DNA of 64,000 nucleotides, from NCBI GenBank assembly GCA_046351395.1, contig JAXLYP010000001.1, positions 310,001-374,000 on the forward strand, in the 5' to 3' direction. Both the position numbers and the translations under genes were made by a program. The notes beneath the pieces were generated by a model. It was not told where the DNA came from and searched no databases. It saw only the letters and a list, made by a program, of their open reading frames with translations. This stretch comes from CAYYKK01 sp046351395 (GTDB lineage: Bacteria > Myxococcota_A > Polyangia > Polyangiales > Polyangiaceae). Below are positions 17,995 through 26,768 of this stretch, piece by piece (position 1 is the first letter of the stretch; every line of letters begins with the position of its first letter).

Positions 17995-19005
17995 CTACGG
18001 CGCGATGAGGACGATCGTCCCGACCTTCGGCGTCGGCGACTGGTCGAAGTAAGCGGCCACGACCTGCGACGGGACTGGATGGTTCGCCGGCAGCGGCGGC
18101 GGGTCGAACAATGGGTTGTTGGGATCGTCGTCCGCCCACGCACCCGAGCTCTGCCCGGATGGAGTCGCGGCATTGTAATAGTGGGTCTTGCCGTCCGACA
18201 TTCGTCGGTAGAACTCGAACCAGGTGGGATCCGCGGGCTGCATGCCGCACGCATCGGGGGTGAAGATTTCGAAGTCCCAAAGGAAGTTCACGTTCGCCGG
18301 GTAGTCGTCCGGGTAGCAATCCACCTTGTAGTCCCGCTGCACGAGCAGCGACGTGCTTCCACCGGAGGTCCGCACATAGTCCGTCGCGACGCTCGGCCCC
18401 AAGAAGATGACCTCTTCGTTCGTTCCGCCCGCGCCGCACCCACCTCCGAGCGCGGGCACGTGACCCATCACGTTCACGTTCGTCATCGAGACGGGGGAGC
18501 AGGGCAGCGTGCCCATCATGTTGCACGCATTGTCTTTCTTGCAGGCGGCGGACGGCGGCGGGAACATCGTGTCGACGGGCGTGGTGGACCACACGCCACT
18601 CGAGCGCATGTGGATCATGTTGTCGGACGTGAGCAGCATGAGGACGGGCTGCAACTGCAGCTTCACCGCCGCGACGATGCCGTCCTTCGGGACGTTCGGA
18701 TCCGTGCCAAACTCGCTCGCGAACGAGCTCTTCGTCCAATTCGAGCCTGGTACGAGCGGGAACGAGCGTTTGTAGACCGAGAGCGGGTCGGGGACGCTCC
18801 CTGAGCTCGAGGAGGCGACCGTGGAGGACGCGTCGCTCGTGCTCGCGACCGACGTGGACGCGTTGGTCGACGCGTTCGAGGAGGCGTTCGTCGAGGACGC
18901 CGTGGACGCTCCGCCGCTGCCGCCCGCGTTCGGGATCGTGAAATCGAGGTCGCAGCCGGCGCCGAGCAACGCGACCGAGAGCGCCAACCATCGCGACGAA
19001 GCCAT
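17995..19005 (-). CDS. Lipoprotein of unknown function with Ser/Thr/Ala spacer
   Basis: 336 aa. The signal ends in lipobox LGAGC (Cys18). Residues about 30-75 are a low-complexity spacer of Ser, Thr, Ala and Asn, typical of polyangial surface proteins. The rest is a globular region with at least nine Cys (ACKKDNACNMMGTLPC, GGGCGAGG, DCYPDD, DACGMQP), so it is likely disulfide-bonded outside the cytoplasm. No catalytic motif or known domain is visible. It is convergent with nadK (stops 25 nt apart) and 27 nt downstream of the DUF2169 gene's stop on the same strand, so it may share that transcript. Confidence 0.72.
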   Translation of the reverse strand: MASSRWLALSVALLGAGCDLDFTIPNAGGSGGASTASSTNASSNASTNASTSVASTSDASSTVASSSSGSVPDPLSVYKRSFPLVPGSNWTKSSFASEFGTDPNVPKDGIVAAVKLQLQPVLMLLTSDNMIHMRSSGVWSTTPVDTMFPPPSAACKKDNACNMMGTLPCSPVSMTNVNVMGHVPALGGGCGAGGTNEEVIFLGPSVATDYVRTSGGSTSLLVQRDYKVDCYPDDYPANVNFLWDFEIFTPDACGMQPADPTWFEFYRRMSDGKTHYYNAATPSGQSSGAWADDDPNNPLFDPPPLPANHPVPSQVVAAYFDQSPTPKVGTIVLIAP

Positions 19006-19032
19006 TCGTTGAAGGGTATCAGCGGGCGCGTC

Positions 19033-20670
19033 TCAGCGCTTCCCCCGTGCCCGCTTCGCCTCCCGCCAGTCGGACTCGGTGACGCCGTACTCCTGGAGGA
19101 TCTGCGCGAGCGGGCGCTCGCCCTTCCACACCTCCCGCTGGATGGCCTTCATCGTCTCCTCCGAAGGCCCCCGCGGCGCGTCGGCCGGCGCCGCGACAGC
19201 GACCGCCGAAGGTCGAGACGGCGGCGCTGGGGCCGCGCTCGGCGACACGACCGCCGACGGTCGAGACGGCGGCGGCGCCGGAGCTGCGCTCGCCGACACG
19301 AGCGGCGGTGGGGAGACGCCGAGCGGCGCCATGCCGAGCCCTCGCTGCGGGGCCGTGGGCAGCGATGGCTCGAACGTCCTGGATACTTCCACCGTCCGCT
19401 CCTCGACCGACGGCGCTGGCACGCTGGGCGGCGGCGCGCCAGGTGAGGAGGGCAGCGCTCGAGCCGCTTGAGTCATCGCGCGAGGCCGAGCGACGTGCGT
19501 GTCCCCGCTCGTCTCCCACGCCGAGGGCACCGCGGGCCCCTGCCGAAGCTCCGCGAACGACTGCGCGTCCAGGGTCTCGCGGCGCTCCGGCGGCGGCGTC
19601 GACGCGAGCCTCCGGAAAGGCAGCGTCATCGCCTTCGCGCGAGCTTGCGTGGGGAACGTCTCCTCCGCGGGTGGCAACGCCGGGACGAGGCGCGTCTCCG
19701 CGGAAGGCGCCTGCGACGGCTTCGGCTGGCTGCGCGGCGGGTCGTCCGCCGTCGCAGGGATCGCCGGGATGAGCTGCGTGCCCTGGGGGCGTGACGACGG
19801 CGGTCCGAACGGGAGCGCGGCTTTGCGCCCGATCGCGGGATCCAGCGCGCGCGTCTCCTCGGGGAGCGTCGCCTCCCCCACGGACGTGGGGGCGCGCTCC
19901 GCGCGAACCATTCGCGGCTCGATCACGCGGCCCCCGAACGGGTAGCCGGGCGCAGCCCCAACCGTGGCGAAGTCGACGACGAGCAGCGTGGGGGGCGTGG
20001 GCCAGCTCGAGACGGTGCGCCAGACGAGCGTCACCTTCGCCTCGCGGGGCGCGAGGAGGACGGTGTCGAGCGCGAGCGGGAGCGTCGACACGATAGCGCG
20101 GCTCGCGCGATCGAGCAGCTTGATGACGGGCTCCGGCCCGTCGAATCGGGCGTTCATTCCCACCTCGCCGCGCCGGTACTGGAGGGTGAACGGGGGCCGC
20201 GGGAACGCGACGCGCTGATCGGGGGCCGCAGTCTGGAAGCGAGAGAAGTCCGCGTTCGGCGCCCCCCACACGCGCATCGCAGCCGGATCGGTCGGGTCAC
20301 CCCCTGGGCAGAACGTCTCGCGCGCGCCGAGGCTGACCCTCGGGGCTGCGCGCTTCTCGGCGCGTCCGATCGCGATCGATCCCTCGACTCCGCGGGCGGC
20401 GACCTCCGCTCCGGTGACCACGACGTCGCACGCGGGTTTGTAGGGCGCGAAGTCGGACGGGTACACGAGCGTGCCGCTCGCGTCGCTCACGTCGAGGCTA
20501 GGCGCTTCGGGCGCGTCACTCCATTGCAGCTGCGCCGCTGAATCGCGCCAGCGAGGAGCGAGCTCCACAGGCACGCGGAGGGTCCCCTTCACGACCAGCG
20601 TGAACCGACCGGTCGGCCAGGTGAGCAGGCCGATCGAGCACGGCTGCTGCGCGTAGAACTCGTTCCACAT
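19033..20670 (-). CDS. DUF2169-domain protein (type VI secretion-associated family) with Pro-rich C-terminal half
   Basis: 545 aa from the ATG at 20670, where the DUF2169-like start MWNEFYAQQP begins; upstream codons are not protein-like. Residues about 1-290 carry DUF2169 features: GRFTLVVKGTLRVP, then FAPYKPACDVVVTGAE. The family is frequently encoded with type VI secretion and pentapeptide-repeat proteins, though its role is not settled. Residues about 300-510 are a Pro/Ala/Ser-rich disordered region. The C-terminal about 35 residues are a small helical segment (EETMKAIQREVWKGERPLAQIL, ending DWREAKRARGKR). No type VI genes are present here, so the association is only by family. Confidence 0.75.
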   Translation of the reverse strand: MWNEFYAQQPCSIGLLTWPTGRFTLVVKGTLRVPVELAPRWRDSAAQLQWSDAPEAPSLDVSDASGTLVYPSDFAPYKPACDVVVTGAEVAARGVEGSIAIGRAEKRAAPRVSLGARETFCPGGDPTDPAAMRVWGAPNADFSRFQTAAPDQRVAFPRPPFTLQYRRGEVGMNARFDGPEPVIKLLDRASRAIVSTLPLALDTVLLAPREAKVTLVWRTVSSWPTPPTLLVVDFATVGAAPGYPFGGRVIEPRMVRAERAPTSVGEATLPEETRALDPAIGRKAALPFGPPSSRPQGTQLIPAIPATADDPPRSQPKPSQAPSAETRLVPALPPAEETFPTQARAKAMTLPFRRLASTPPPERRETLDAQSFAELRQGPAVPSAWETSGDTHVARPRAMTQAARALPSSPGAPPPSVPAPSVEERTVEVSRTFEPSLPTAPQRGLGMAPLGVSPPPLVSASAAPAPPPSRPSAVVSPSAAPAPPSRPSAVAVAAPADAPRGPSEETMKAIQREVWKGERPLAQILQEYGVTESDWREAKRARGKR

Positions 20671-20820
20671 CTCGGCAGCGTGGAGGCTAGCGCCTTTTCT
20701 CGTGGGCGTTGTGGATGCGAGCGCGCGCCGAGCGCGCATCCGCCCGCAAAGAAGAGCGCGGCGGTGCGCCCGACGCGTCGACGCGCCTTCGCGTGAGGGC
20801 TCGTGGTTCGAAACCACGGC

Positions 20821-20859
20821 GCAGAAAGACGAACGGCGCCACGAGGGCGCCGTTTCGTC
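20821..20859 (-). terminator. Probable intrinsic terminator of the HU-like gene
   Basis: Read on the minus strand after the HU stop, a 9-bp stem AACGGCGCC/GGCGCCGTT with a 5-nt loop is followed by CGTCTTTCT, a weak U-rich tail. The stem extends imperfectly outward. Position fits the end of the HU gene at 20881. Confidence 0.5.
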
Positions 20860-20880
20860 ACACCGAGGGTGCTTGATCGC

Positions 20881-21225
20881 TCAGGCGACCGCGTCCTTGA
20901 TCGCCTTGATGGGGCGCGCGCGGACGGACTTGCTCGCCGGCTTCGCCGGGAACGTCTGCGGCTGCTTCGTGAAGGGGTTGATGCCCTGGCGCGCCTTCGT
21001 CGCGGCCTTCTTCACGACGCGGAATTTCGCGAAGCCGGGGAGCGTGAAGATCTGCGCGCGCTTCAGCTCCTTGTGACCCACGTCGACGAGGGCGTCGAGG
21101 ATCGCCTTCACCTGCTTGCGAGACACGTCCCCCACGCTCTCGACGACCGCGTTGATGAGGCCGCTCTTGCTGAGCGTCGCGGACTTCTTCGACTCTTTCT
21201 TCGCTTCGGTCTTCTTGACAGCCAT
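20881..21225 (-). CDS. HU/IHF-family DNA-binding protein with a Lys-rich N-terminal extension
   Basis: 114 aa from the ATG at 21225, supported by an AGGAG Shine-Dalgarno 8 nt upstream; the longer reading lacks one. Residues about 1-18 are Lys/Glu/Ser-rich, an extension not found in canonical HU (90 aa). The HU fold follows: LSKSGLINAVVESVGDVSRKQVKAILDALVDV, then KRAQIFTLPGFAKFRVVKKAA, the GFGxF-type turn being LPGFAKF, and the DNA-binding arm RQGINPFTKQPQTFPAKPASKSVRARPIKAIKDAV. It should bend or coat DNA as a nucleoid protein. A terminator-like hairpin follows. Confidence 0.9.
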   Translation of the reverse strand: MAVKKTEAKKESKKSATLSKSGLINAVVESVGDVSRKQVKAILDALVDVGHKELKRAQIFTLPGFAKFRVVKKAATKARQGINPFTKQPQTFPAKPASKSVRARPIKAIKDAVA

Positions 21226-21767
21226 GATCCATCTCCTGATTCGCGCACCCAGAGGGTGCTTTCCATGATTCGACTCTTCTCGCGGGGCTCGGGGAACGAA
21301 CCAAGCACGCACGAGTGCTCGGAGAGCGTTCCCCGACGCTCCGGAAAAACCTGGAACTGCAGCGGGCTCTCGTGGTGTTCGAGGACCGCTGAGACCCCTC
21401 GGCGTTCGATGCGGCCGCCGATCTCTCCGTCGGAGAGAGCGCGGCGAACGATCAGAAAGACTCTGCGTTCACCGCTGGAATGGCGGGATAAAAGCACTTC
21501 ACCTGTTCATTGAAAAGCAAGAAAACGATCTCGGTCTCAAAAAAACACCGATAAAACAGGTCCAAAACCATCGTCCACGGCGAGGCGATTCGACACGCTC
21601 GCCGGCTCGACGCGGCGAGCGCTCTCGAGAAACCGTGCTTTTGCGGCGGATTTCGCGGGTTTTGCGCGAAGCTCCTCGCCCGTCGCACGAGGTCGCGGAG
21701 CCGTCGCTCCCGTTTCGGCGGCTTCGGGCCCGCGCACCGGCGCGCCGAGTTCGCCTAGAATCCGGCC
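21226..21767. other. 542-nt intergenic region with an A+T-rich pocket
   Basis: Lies between the divergent HU gene and the membrane-protein gene. Bases about 21485-21570 are markedly A+T-rich for this genome (runs such as GGATAAAAGC, CAAAAAAACACC, ATAAAACAGG), a likely place for promoters of the HU gene. I see no -35/-10 pair good enough to name. No ORF here looks coding. Confidence 0.4.
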
Positions 21768-22772
21768 GTGTCCTTCGATCGTGTTCGCCGCTCCGCTCCT
21801 CTCCTCCGCGCGTCCTCCATGGTCGTGTGCGTCGCCGCATCGCTGATCGCGTCCCCCGCATGGGCCGATCCCTCGCCGCAAGATCGCGCGCTCGCGAAGC
21901 AAGATTGGACGAAGGGAAAGCAGCAGATGGCGGTGAAGGCGTTCGACGCTGCCGCGGATCTGTTCGCGAAGGCGGACGCGCGCGACCCCAAGGCGCAGTA
22001 CAAACTCGATCTCGCGCGCGCCGACATCGAGCTCGGAAAATGGATCGAGGCGGCCGCGCTCCTCGAGGACGTCGGCAAGACGTCGGAGCCGAACACCTCG
22101 CAGGAGAAGGCCGCCGCGAAGTCGACGCTCGACAAACTCGCGCCGCGCATCCCGGTGGTGAAGCTCGTCATCGAGGGGTGCACCGCGGGCGACGTGACGG
22201 CGTCGATCGCAGGCGAGGAGATCCCCGTCGGCGCGTCCGTGCGACGGAACCCCGGGCGTTACACGGTCGCGCTCAAGTCCGCGCACTGCACCGCGGACGA
22301 CAAGACGTTCTCGCTCGCGGAGGGTGAGAGCTACGATCTGAAGGTCGCGTTCAAGCAGACGGACGCGGAGCCCGCGGTGAAGGCGCCCGACGAGAAGCGC
22401 ACTGGCGGCACGATGGCCCCCGCCGCGGTCGCGTTCGCGGTCGGCGGCGCGAGCCTCGTGGTCGGGGCGATCTTCGGCGGCATCGCCTACGACCAGACGA
22501 GCCAGCTCGCGCAGGTCTGCAAGAACAACGTGTGCCCCTCCGCGTACCTCCCCGCGCTCGAGGAGACGCTGACCTACGGCAATGTGTCGACAGCGACGAT
22601 CGTGGTGGGCGGTGTCGGCGTGGCGCTCGGCGTCGTGCTCGCCGTCACGGTCGGCAGAGGATCGTCCGCGCCCGCGGACGAGAAGAAGGAGTCGGCGTTC
22701 GTCGCGCCGTTCGTCTCCTGGGGCGAGGGCCCCGCTGGGGTGAAGGCCGCGGGCGTGCGCGGCGCGTTCTGA
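21768..22772 (+). CDS. TPR/PEGA-like membrane protein of unknown function
   Basis: 334 aa from GTG 21768. The N-terminus has a signal (LLRASSMVVCVAASLIASPAWA). Residues about 35-110 contain TPR-like helices (AKQDWTKGKQQMAVKAFDAAADLFAKADA). A PEGA-like strand region follows (about 130-210). Two hydrophobic segments at about 222-245 and 275-297 flank a short CKNNVC loop. The C-terminal tail ends in GVRGAF. This architecture recurs twice more in the window (22807-23736 and 39868-40848) and is common in myxobacteria; the function is unknown. It converges on the 22807 gene. Confidence 0.75.
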   Translation: MSFDRVRRSAPLLRASSMVVCVAASLIASPAWADPSPQDRALAKQDWTKGKQQMAVKAFDAAADLFAKADARDPKAQYKLDLARADIELGKWIEAAALLEDVGKTSEPNTSQEKAAAKSTLDKLAPRIPVVKLVIEGCTAGDVTASIAGEEIPVGASVRRNPGRYTVALKSAHCTADDKTFSLAEGESYDLKVAFKQTDAEPAVKAPDEKRTGGTMAPAAVAFAVGGASLVVGAIFGGIAYDQTSQLAQVCKNNVCPSAYLPALEETLTYGNVSTATIVVGGVGVALGVVLAVTVGRGSSAPADEKKESAFVAPFVSWGEGPAGVKAAGVRGAF

Positions 22773-22806
22773 GTCGCCCCGACGTCGCACACTGACTTGA
22801 GCGCGC

Positions 22807-23736
22807 TCAGAACGTTGCGCGGAGACTCGCGCGCGCAGGGCCGATCTCGAACGTGACCGGCTCCTTCTTCTTCTCGCCACCGCCCCACGGGACGGCGAGA
22901 AGGCCGAGCGCGAGGGTGAGCGCGCCGACCCCGCAACTCACTCCGATGAGGACGTTCGTCCGCGTCTGTGCGGCGATGCCGTCCTCCGCGAGAGCCGGCT
23001 TCTGATCGATCGGCGCCGCGACGAACGCGTCGTGGATGTTCATCGCGTCGACGCCCGATCCGATCGTCCCCGCGACGAGCCCTGCGGTCAGCCCGATGCC
23101 GACGAACGCGAACGCTGGATGGAGGAGACGAGTCGACGGCGGTGGCTCCGGGGCGGGCGGGGCAACGGGCTCGACGGGCTTCGGCGTGCGATCGACCTCC
23201 AGCTTCAACGGCGTCGTGGCGCTGACCTCGATGTCCTTGTCGAGGGAGAAGTCGCCCTCTTTGATCGACACGTGGTGCGGGCCCACCTTCGCCCACGCCG
23301 CGCCGCCCTCGATGGGCGCACCGTCGATCTTCGCGGTGCACGCGGCGATGCAGCGGATCTCGACGCGCCCGGCGCGACCGTCGAACGCGGCGTGCGCTCG
23401 CTTCATGAGATCTTTGCTCAGGGTGTCGTCGCGCTTCGCGCGCTCGAGGAGCTCCGCGCCGAGCGGCACGTCGTTCGCGAGAATGCTCGTGTCGAGCGCC
23501 GACTCGAGGGCGATCTTGTTCGGGCTGAGCGAGTCCGCCTCCGCGAACGAGTGCGCGGCGGCCTCGTAGTCGCCGCGCTCGGATTGTTGGTTGCCCCGCT
23601 CGAACGCCTCGTGCGCGCGCTTCTTCGCGTCCGCGTCCGGCGCGGCGTCCGCGCGCGCGCAGACGAGCACCGACACCGAGGAGAGGACGGCGAACGCCGC
23701 ACTCCAAGGTCGAACGAGTCGAGCGCTGAGCCCCAT
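22807..23736 (-). CDS. TPR/PEGA-like envelope protein, co-transcribed with a kinase
   Basis: 309 aa. The ATG at 23736 has an AAGGAG Shine-Dalgarno 5 nt upstream and opens a signal peptide ending near ADA. TPR-like helices lie at about 38-80 (KKRAHEAFERGNQQSERGDYEAAAHSFAEADSL), a PEGA-like region at about 118-170 (VEIRCIAACTAKIDGAPIEGG) and two membrane segments at about 190-212 and 252-275. The C-terminus ends in RATF, as in related proteins. It starts 8 nt after the Ser/Thr kinase stop, so the two form an operon and the envelope protein is a plausible partner or substrate of that kinase. Role unknown. Confidence 0.78.
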   Translation of the reverse strand: MGLSARLVRPWSAAFAVLSSVSVLVCARADAAPDADAKKRAHEAFERGNQQSERGDYEAAAHSFAEADSLSPNKIALESALDTSILANDVPLGAELLERAKRDDTLSKDLMKRAHAAFDGRAGRVEIRCIAACTAKIDGAPIEGGAAWAKVGPHHVSIKEGDFSLDKDIEVSATTPLKLEVDRTPKPVEPVAPPAPEPPPSTRLLHPAFAFVGIGLTAGLVAGTIGSGVDAMNIHDAFVAAPIDQKPALAEDGIAAQTRTNVLIGVSCGVGALTLALGLLAVPWGGGEKKKEPVTFEIGPARASLRATF

Positions 23737-23744
23737 GACACTCC

Positions 23745-25532
23745 TTAGTAGGGGTTCTGGCGCGGCGTGAAGGTCGTTCTGCGCGGATCGATGGGCTTCG
23801 GGCCAGTCGTCACGGACCGCGGAGCCGATGGATTGAGCGTCGCCACATCCGGCGAAGCCGATCCCGGCGCCTGCGGGGATGACGCGCTCGCCGAGGCGCT
23901 CGCCGCCGTCGCGTCCAGCACGAGAGGCGAGCCCGGCTCCGTGGTCGCGCTCGCGGCGCTCGCGATCGGCGCTTCGGCGACAGCGCGCTCGCTCGCTGCG
24001 GGCTCGGCGCGATCGGGCTCCGCGGACGTCCCCGCGGCGGTCGCGCTCGACGGACGGTCGCGCAACTTGAGGATGCCGAACACGGCGAACGCCGTCGCGA
24101 TCATCGCGCCGAGGATGGCGAGCGGCAGCACGCGAGACGAAGAGACGCGCGGCGAAGCCTGACCCGGGAGAGCGTGTTCGGCGGGTACGTGTTGCGTCGT
24201 CACCAATGGGGCGGGCGACGCGCTTCGTACGCCCCCGGGTCCGAGCGAGGGGCGCCGCGCGAGGCGCACCGGCGTCGCCGCGAAGACCGGCGAGCGGGGC
24301 GCGGCGTGGCCCATCGGCGCGTGCGCGACCGGCCCGGGGATCGGCGGGGGCGCAGCGCCGAACGACGGGGCGGGCGCGACACCGAAGAGCGGAGGGCGCG
24401 GAGCCACCTGCGGCAGGGCCGAGGGTGGCGCGGAGCGGGTCGGGTCCCACGTGCCCGCGGGAAATGGCCCGAGCGCGACCGTCTTTTGGGGCGCCGATTC
24501 CGGCGCGCGACGGCGCGCGATCGTCCGGTCCCCGAGCGCGTCGAGCGCCTCGTTCACGAGCGCGCGACGCGCAGCAAGGTCCTCTCCGAGGTAGGCCTCC
24601 ATCACGACGCCGACCTCGGCGGGAGCCGCGATGCAGTCGAGCGTACGCGCGGCGGCTTCGAGCTCGCGGGCGAAGTCGGCGGCGCTCGCGTATCTCCGGG
24701 CGGGATCCTTCTCCAGCGCGCGCGCGATGACCGCGTCGATCGACGGATCGACGAACGCCACGTCCGACACGAGGGGCGCGGGCGCGTCGTCCAAGATCCG
24801 CTGCATCGTCTCGACCTCGTCCTCGCTGCGAAAGAGGCGCTTGCAGGTGATCCCCTCCCACGCGACGATTCCCATGGAGAACACGTCGGAGCGCGGCGAC
24901 GCGATCTTTCCCTTGAGGTACTCGGGCGCCATGTACGCCGCTTTGCCCTTGAGGACGCCGCTCTGCGTGTTCGTCCCTTCGTGATCGATCGCCTTCGCGA
25001 CCCCGAAATCGACGATGCGCGCCACGCCGTCGGCGCCGACGAGGACGTTGTGGGGGGAGACGTCTCGGTGGACGATTCCGAGCAGCCGCCCCGCGTCGTC
25101 CCGCGCGGAGTGCGCGGCATGGAGCCCCTCGATCGCGTCGAGCGCGATGCGGATCGCGACGGCGGGCGGCAGTCGACGGCTCGCGCGCTGCGCCGACGCG
25201 AGCAGATCCGAGAGCGACGCTCCCTCCACGTAGTCCATCACGATGAGGAGCTCGCCGTCCGACTCGTCGATGTCCGATACGCCGACGACGTTGGGGTGCC
25301 GAATGCGCGCTGCGAGGCGCGCCTCCGCGACGAACATCTTCCGAAAGACGGGATCCTCGAGGAGGTGCGCGTGGGCGCGCTTCACCGCGACGAGAGGCGC
25401 TCCGCCGCTCTCTCGCCGGGCGCGCCCCACGTAGACGGCGCCCATTCCACCCGCCGCGAGGCGCGCGATGAGCTCGTACTTCGAGCTGGGCTCGAGCTGC
25501 TCGGAGCGCTTCAGTTTTCGGGACGGCGTCAT
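23745..25532 (-). CDS. Ser/Thr protein kinase, membrane anchored
   Basis: 595 aa from the ATG at 25532; an upstream GTG at 25601 would add 23 low-quality residues. Kinase domain at about 18-285: Gly loop AGGMGAVY, Lys51 in VAVKRAH, HRDVSPHN at 155-162 (the frequent myxobacterial variant of HRDIKPEN), DFG at 175-177 and APEYL. The main catalytic residues are present. A Pro/Ala-rich linker leads to one membrane segment (about 460-480) and a Ser/Ala-rich extracytoplasmic tail. It precedes the TPR/PEGA-like gene by 8 nt and probably regulates or partners it. Stimulus unknown. Confidence 0.9.
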   Translation of the reverse strand: MTPSRKLKRSEQLEPSSKYELIARLAAGGMGAVYVGRARRESGGAPLVAVKRAHAHLLEDPVFRKMFVAEARLAARIRHPNVVGVSDIDESDGELLIVMDYVEGASLSDLLASAQRASRRLPPAVAIRIALDAIEGLHAAHSARDDAGRLLGIVHRDVSPHNVLVGADGVARIVDFGVAKAIDHEGTNTQSGVLKGKAAYMAPEYLKGKIASPRSDVFSMGIVAWEGITCKRLFRSEDEVETMQRILDDAPAPLVSDVAFVDPSIDAVIARALEKDPARRYASAADFARELEAAARTLDCIAAPAEVGVVMEAYLGEDLAARRALVNEALDALGDRTIARRRAPESAPQKTVALGPFPAGTWDPTRSAPPSALPQVAPRPPLFGVAPAPSFGAAPPPIPGPVAHAPMGHAAPRSPVFAATPVRLARRPSLGPGGVRSASPAPLVTTQHVPAEHALPGQASPRVSSSRVLPLAILGAMIATAFAVFGILKLRDRPSSATAAGTSAEPDRAEPAASERAVAEAPIASAASATTEPGSPLVLDATAASASASASSPQAPGSASPDVATLNPSAPRSVTTGPKPIDPRRTTFTPRQNPY

Positions 25533-25663
25533 CGCGGTGCTCGAGGAGGGGTGCTGCGGGACCGCGAGGGGTGCCGAGGGACCGCCCCCGAAAAATACCA
25601 CCTGCCGCTGAGCGGCGCGACCGACTCCGATGCACGCGCAGCGCGGCGCGGGCCCGCCGAGCC

Positions 25664-26701
25664 CTAGATGGAGAGTCGCCGCCGGAGGAGCTCCTCGAGC
25701 GCCCTCATGTCCGCGTCGGCGCGCAGGCGCTCGAGCGCGCCGAACACCTTCGTCAGCGTGGGTTCGACGTACTGCAGGAAGCTCGGGTTCTTCTTCACGC
25801 GATCGATGAACACGAAGCGTCCCGCGTCCTTCAGCTTGCGCTGGACGGTGACGAGGTCGAACTCCTCACCGATGGCGCGTCGCTCGGGCCCGAGCGCGCG
25901 CGCCTCGGCGTAGTCGTCGAGGCGCGCCTCGATGAAGTCGCGCGTGAAGGACTGATAGCTGTCGCCGAGGAGCGCCACGAGATCGTAGACGCGCGGCCCC
26001 ATGAGCGCGTCCTGGAAGTCGATCCACACGAGCTCGGGCGTGCCCGTGACGGGCGTCGCGACCATCAGGTTGCGGCTCTGGTAGTCGCGGTGCACGAAAC
26101 CCCGCGGCAGCGCGGCGATCCGCGCGCTCAGTCGATCCGCGATGGCGTCGAACGTCGCCCGGTCGTCGGCGCCGAGGGACAGGTCGCGCGCGTCGAGCCC
26201 CCACTCGCGGAAGTGGTCGATCTCCCAGCGGAGGAGCGTCTCGTCGAACGCGCGCGTGCGGACGATCGAGTCGGCCGGTAGCTCCGCGAGCGCGATCTGG
26301 GCGCGGCCCAAGTCCCGCACCGCGACGCGGTACACCTCCTCCTTTCGGCTGGGGGATGCGTCGAGAAACGCGGCGAGCGTGAGGTCGCCCAGGTCCTCGA
26401 GGGCGAGCAGTCCGCTCGCGCAGTCCTCCGCGAGGATCCGCGGGACGCGCACGCCGCGGGACTCGAGCAGCTCTCGGATCTCGAGGAAGGGCCACCGGGT
26501 CGGCGGCGCGCCGCTCGTGATCTCGTCCGGCTTCGCGTCCGGGACGAACATCACCACCGCCCCCGCCGCGGGGCCGATCGCGCGGAAATAGCTGCGCGTC
26601 GAGGCCCCTCCGGGCATCGCCTCGATCGCGATCGAGGTCGGTTCGACCCCGAGCGCACGGGCTGCGAATCGCGAGAGAGCGGGCGGATCGAGCGTGAGCA
26701 T
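25664..26701 (-). CDS. Aminoglycoside-phosphotransferase-fold kinase, AmgK-like (anomeric sugar kinase)
   Basis: 345 aa, cytoplasmic. The APH fold is shown by GGASTRSYFR at about 29-38, the Brenner-type catalytic motif HRDYQSRNLM at about 203, and the metal-binding IDFQDALMGPRVYDLVALLGDSY further on. This DFQDA...GP..YDLASLL pattern is closest to AmgK, which phosphorylates N-acetylmuramate/N-acetylglucosamine at C-1 in cell-wall recycling. The usual partner MurU nucleotidyltransferase is not adjacent. Divergent from the GNAT gene with 67 nt between starts. Confidence 0.8.
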   Translation of the reverse strand: MLTLDPPALSRFAARALGVEPTSIAIEAMPGGASTRSYFRAIGPAAGAVVMFVPDAKPDEITSGAPPTRWPFLEIRELLESRGVRVPRILAEDCASGLLALEDLGDLTLAAFLDASPSRKEEVYRVAVRDLGRAQIALAELPADSIVRTRAFDETLLRWEIDHFREWGLDARDLSLGADDRATFDAIADRLSARIAALPRGFVHRDYQSRNLMVATPVTGTPELVWIDFQDALMGPRVYDLVALLGDSYQSFTRDFIEARLDDYAEARALGPERRAIGEEFDLVTVQRKLKDAGRFVFIDRVKKNPSFLQYVEPTLTKVFGALERLRADADMRALEELLRRRLSI

Positions 26702-26768
26702 GGCGTGACGGCTACCCCTCGAGCACGGGTCGGGTCAAGTTGCCGTCCACCCCGTATCATCGGGGCGA

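Noticed and set aside
19033..20670. Type VI secretion locus
   Set aside because: Only a DUF2169 protein is present; no tss genes, Hcp or VgrG nearby.
20802..20818. tRNA T-arm-like stem-loop CGTGG-TTCGAAA-CCACG
   Set aside because: No matching acceptor stem, D-arm or 7-nt anticodon loop could be found within tRNA distance, so a tRNA gene is not supported.
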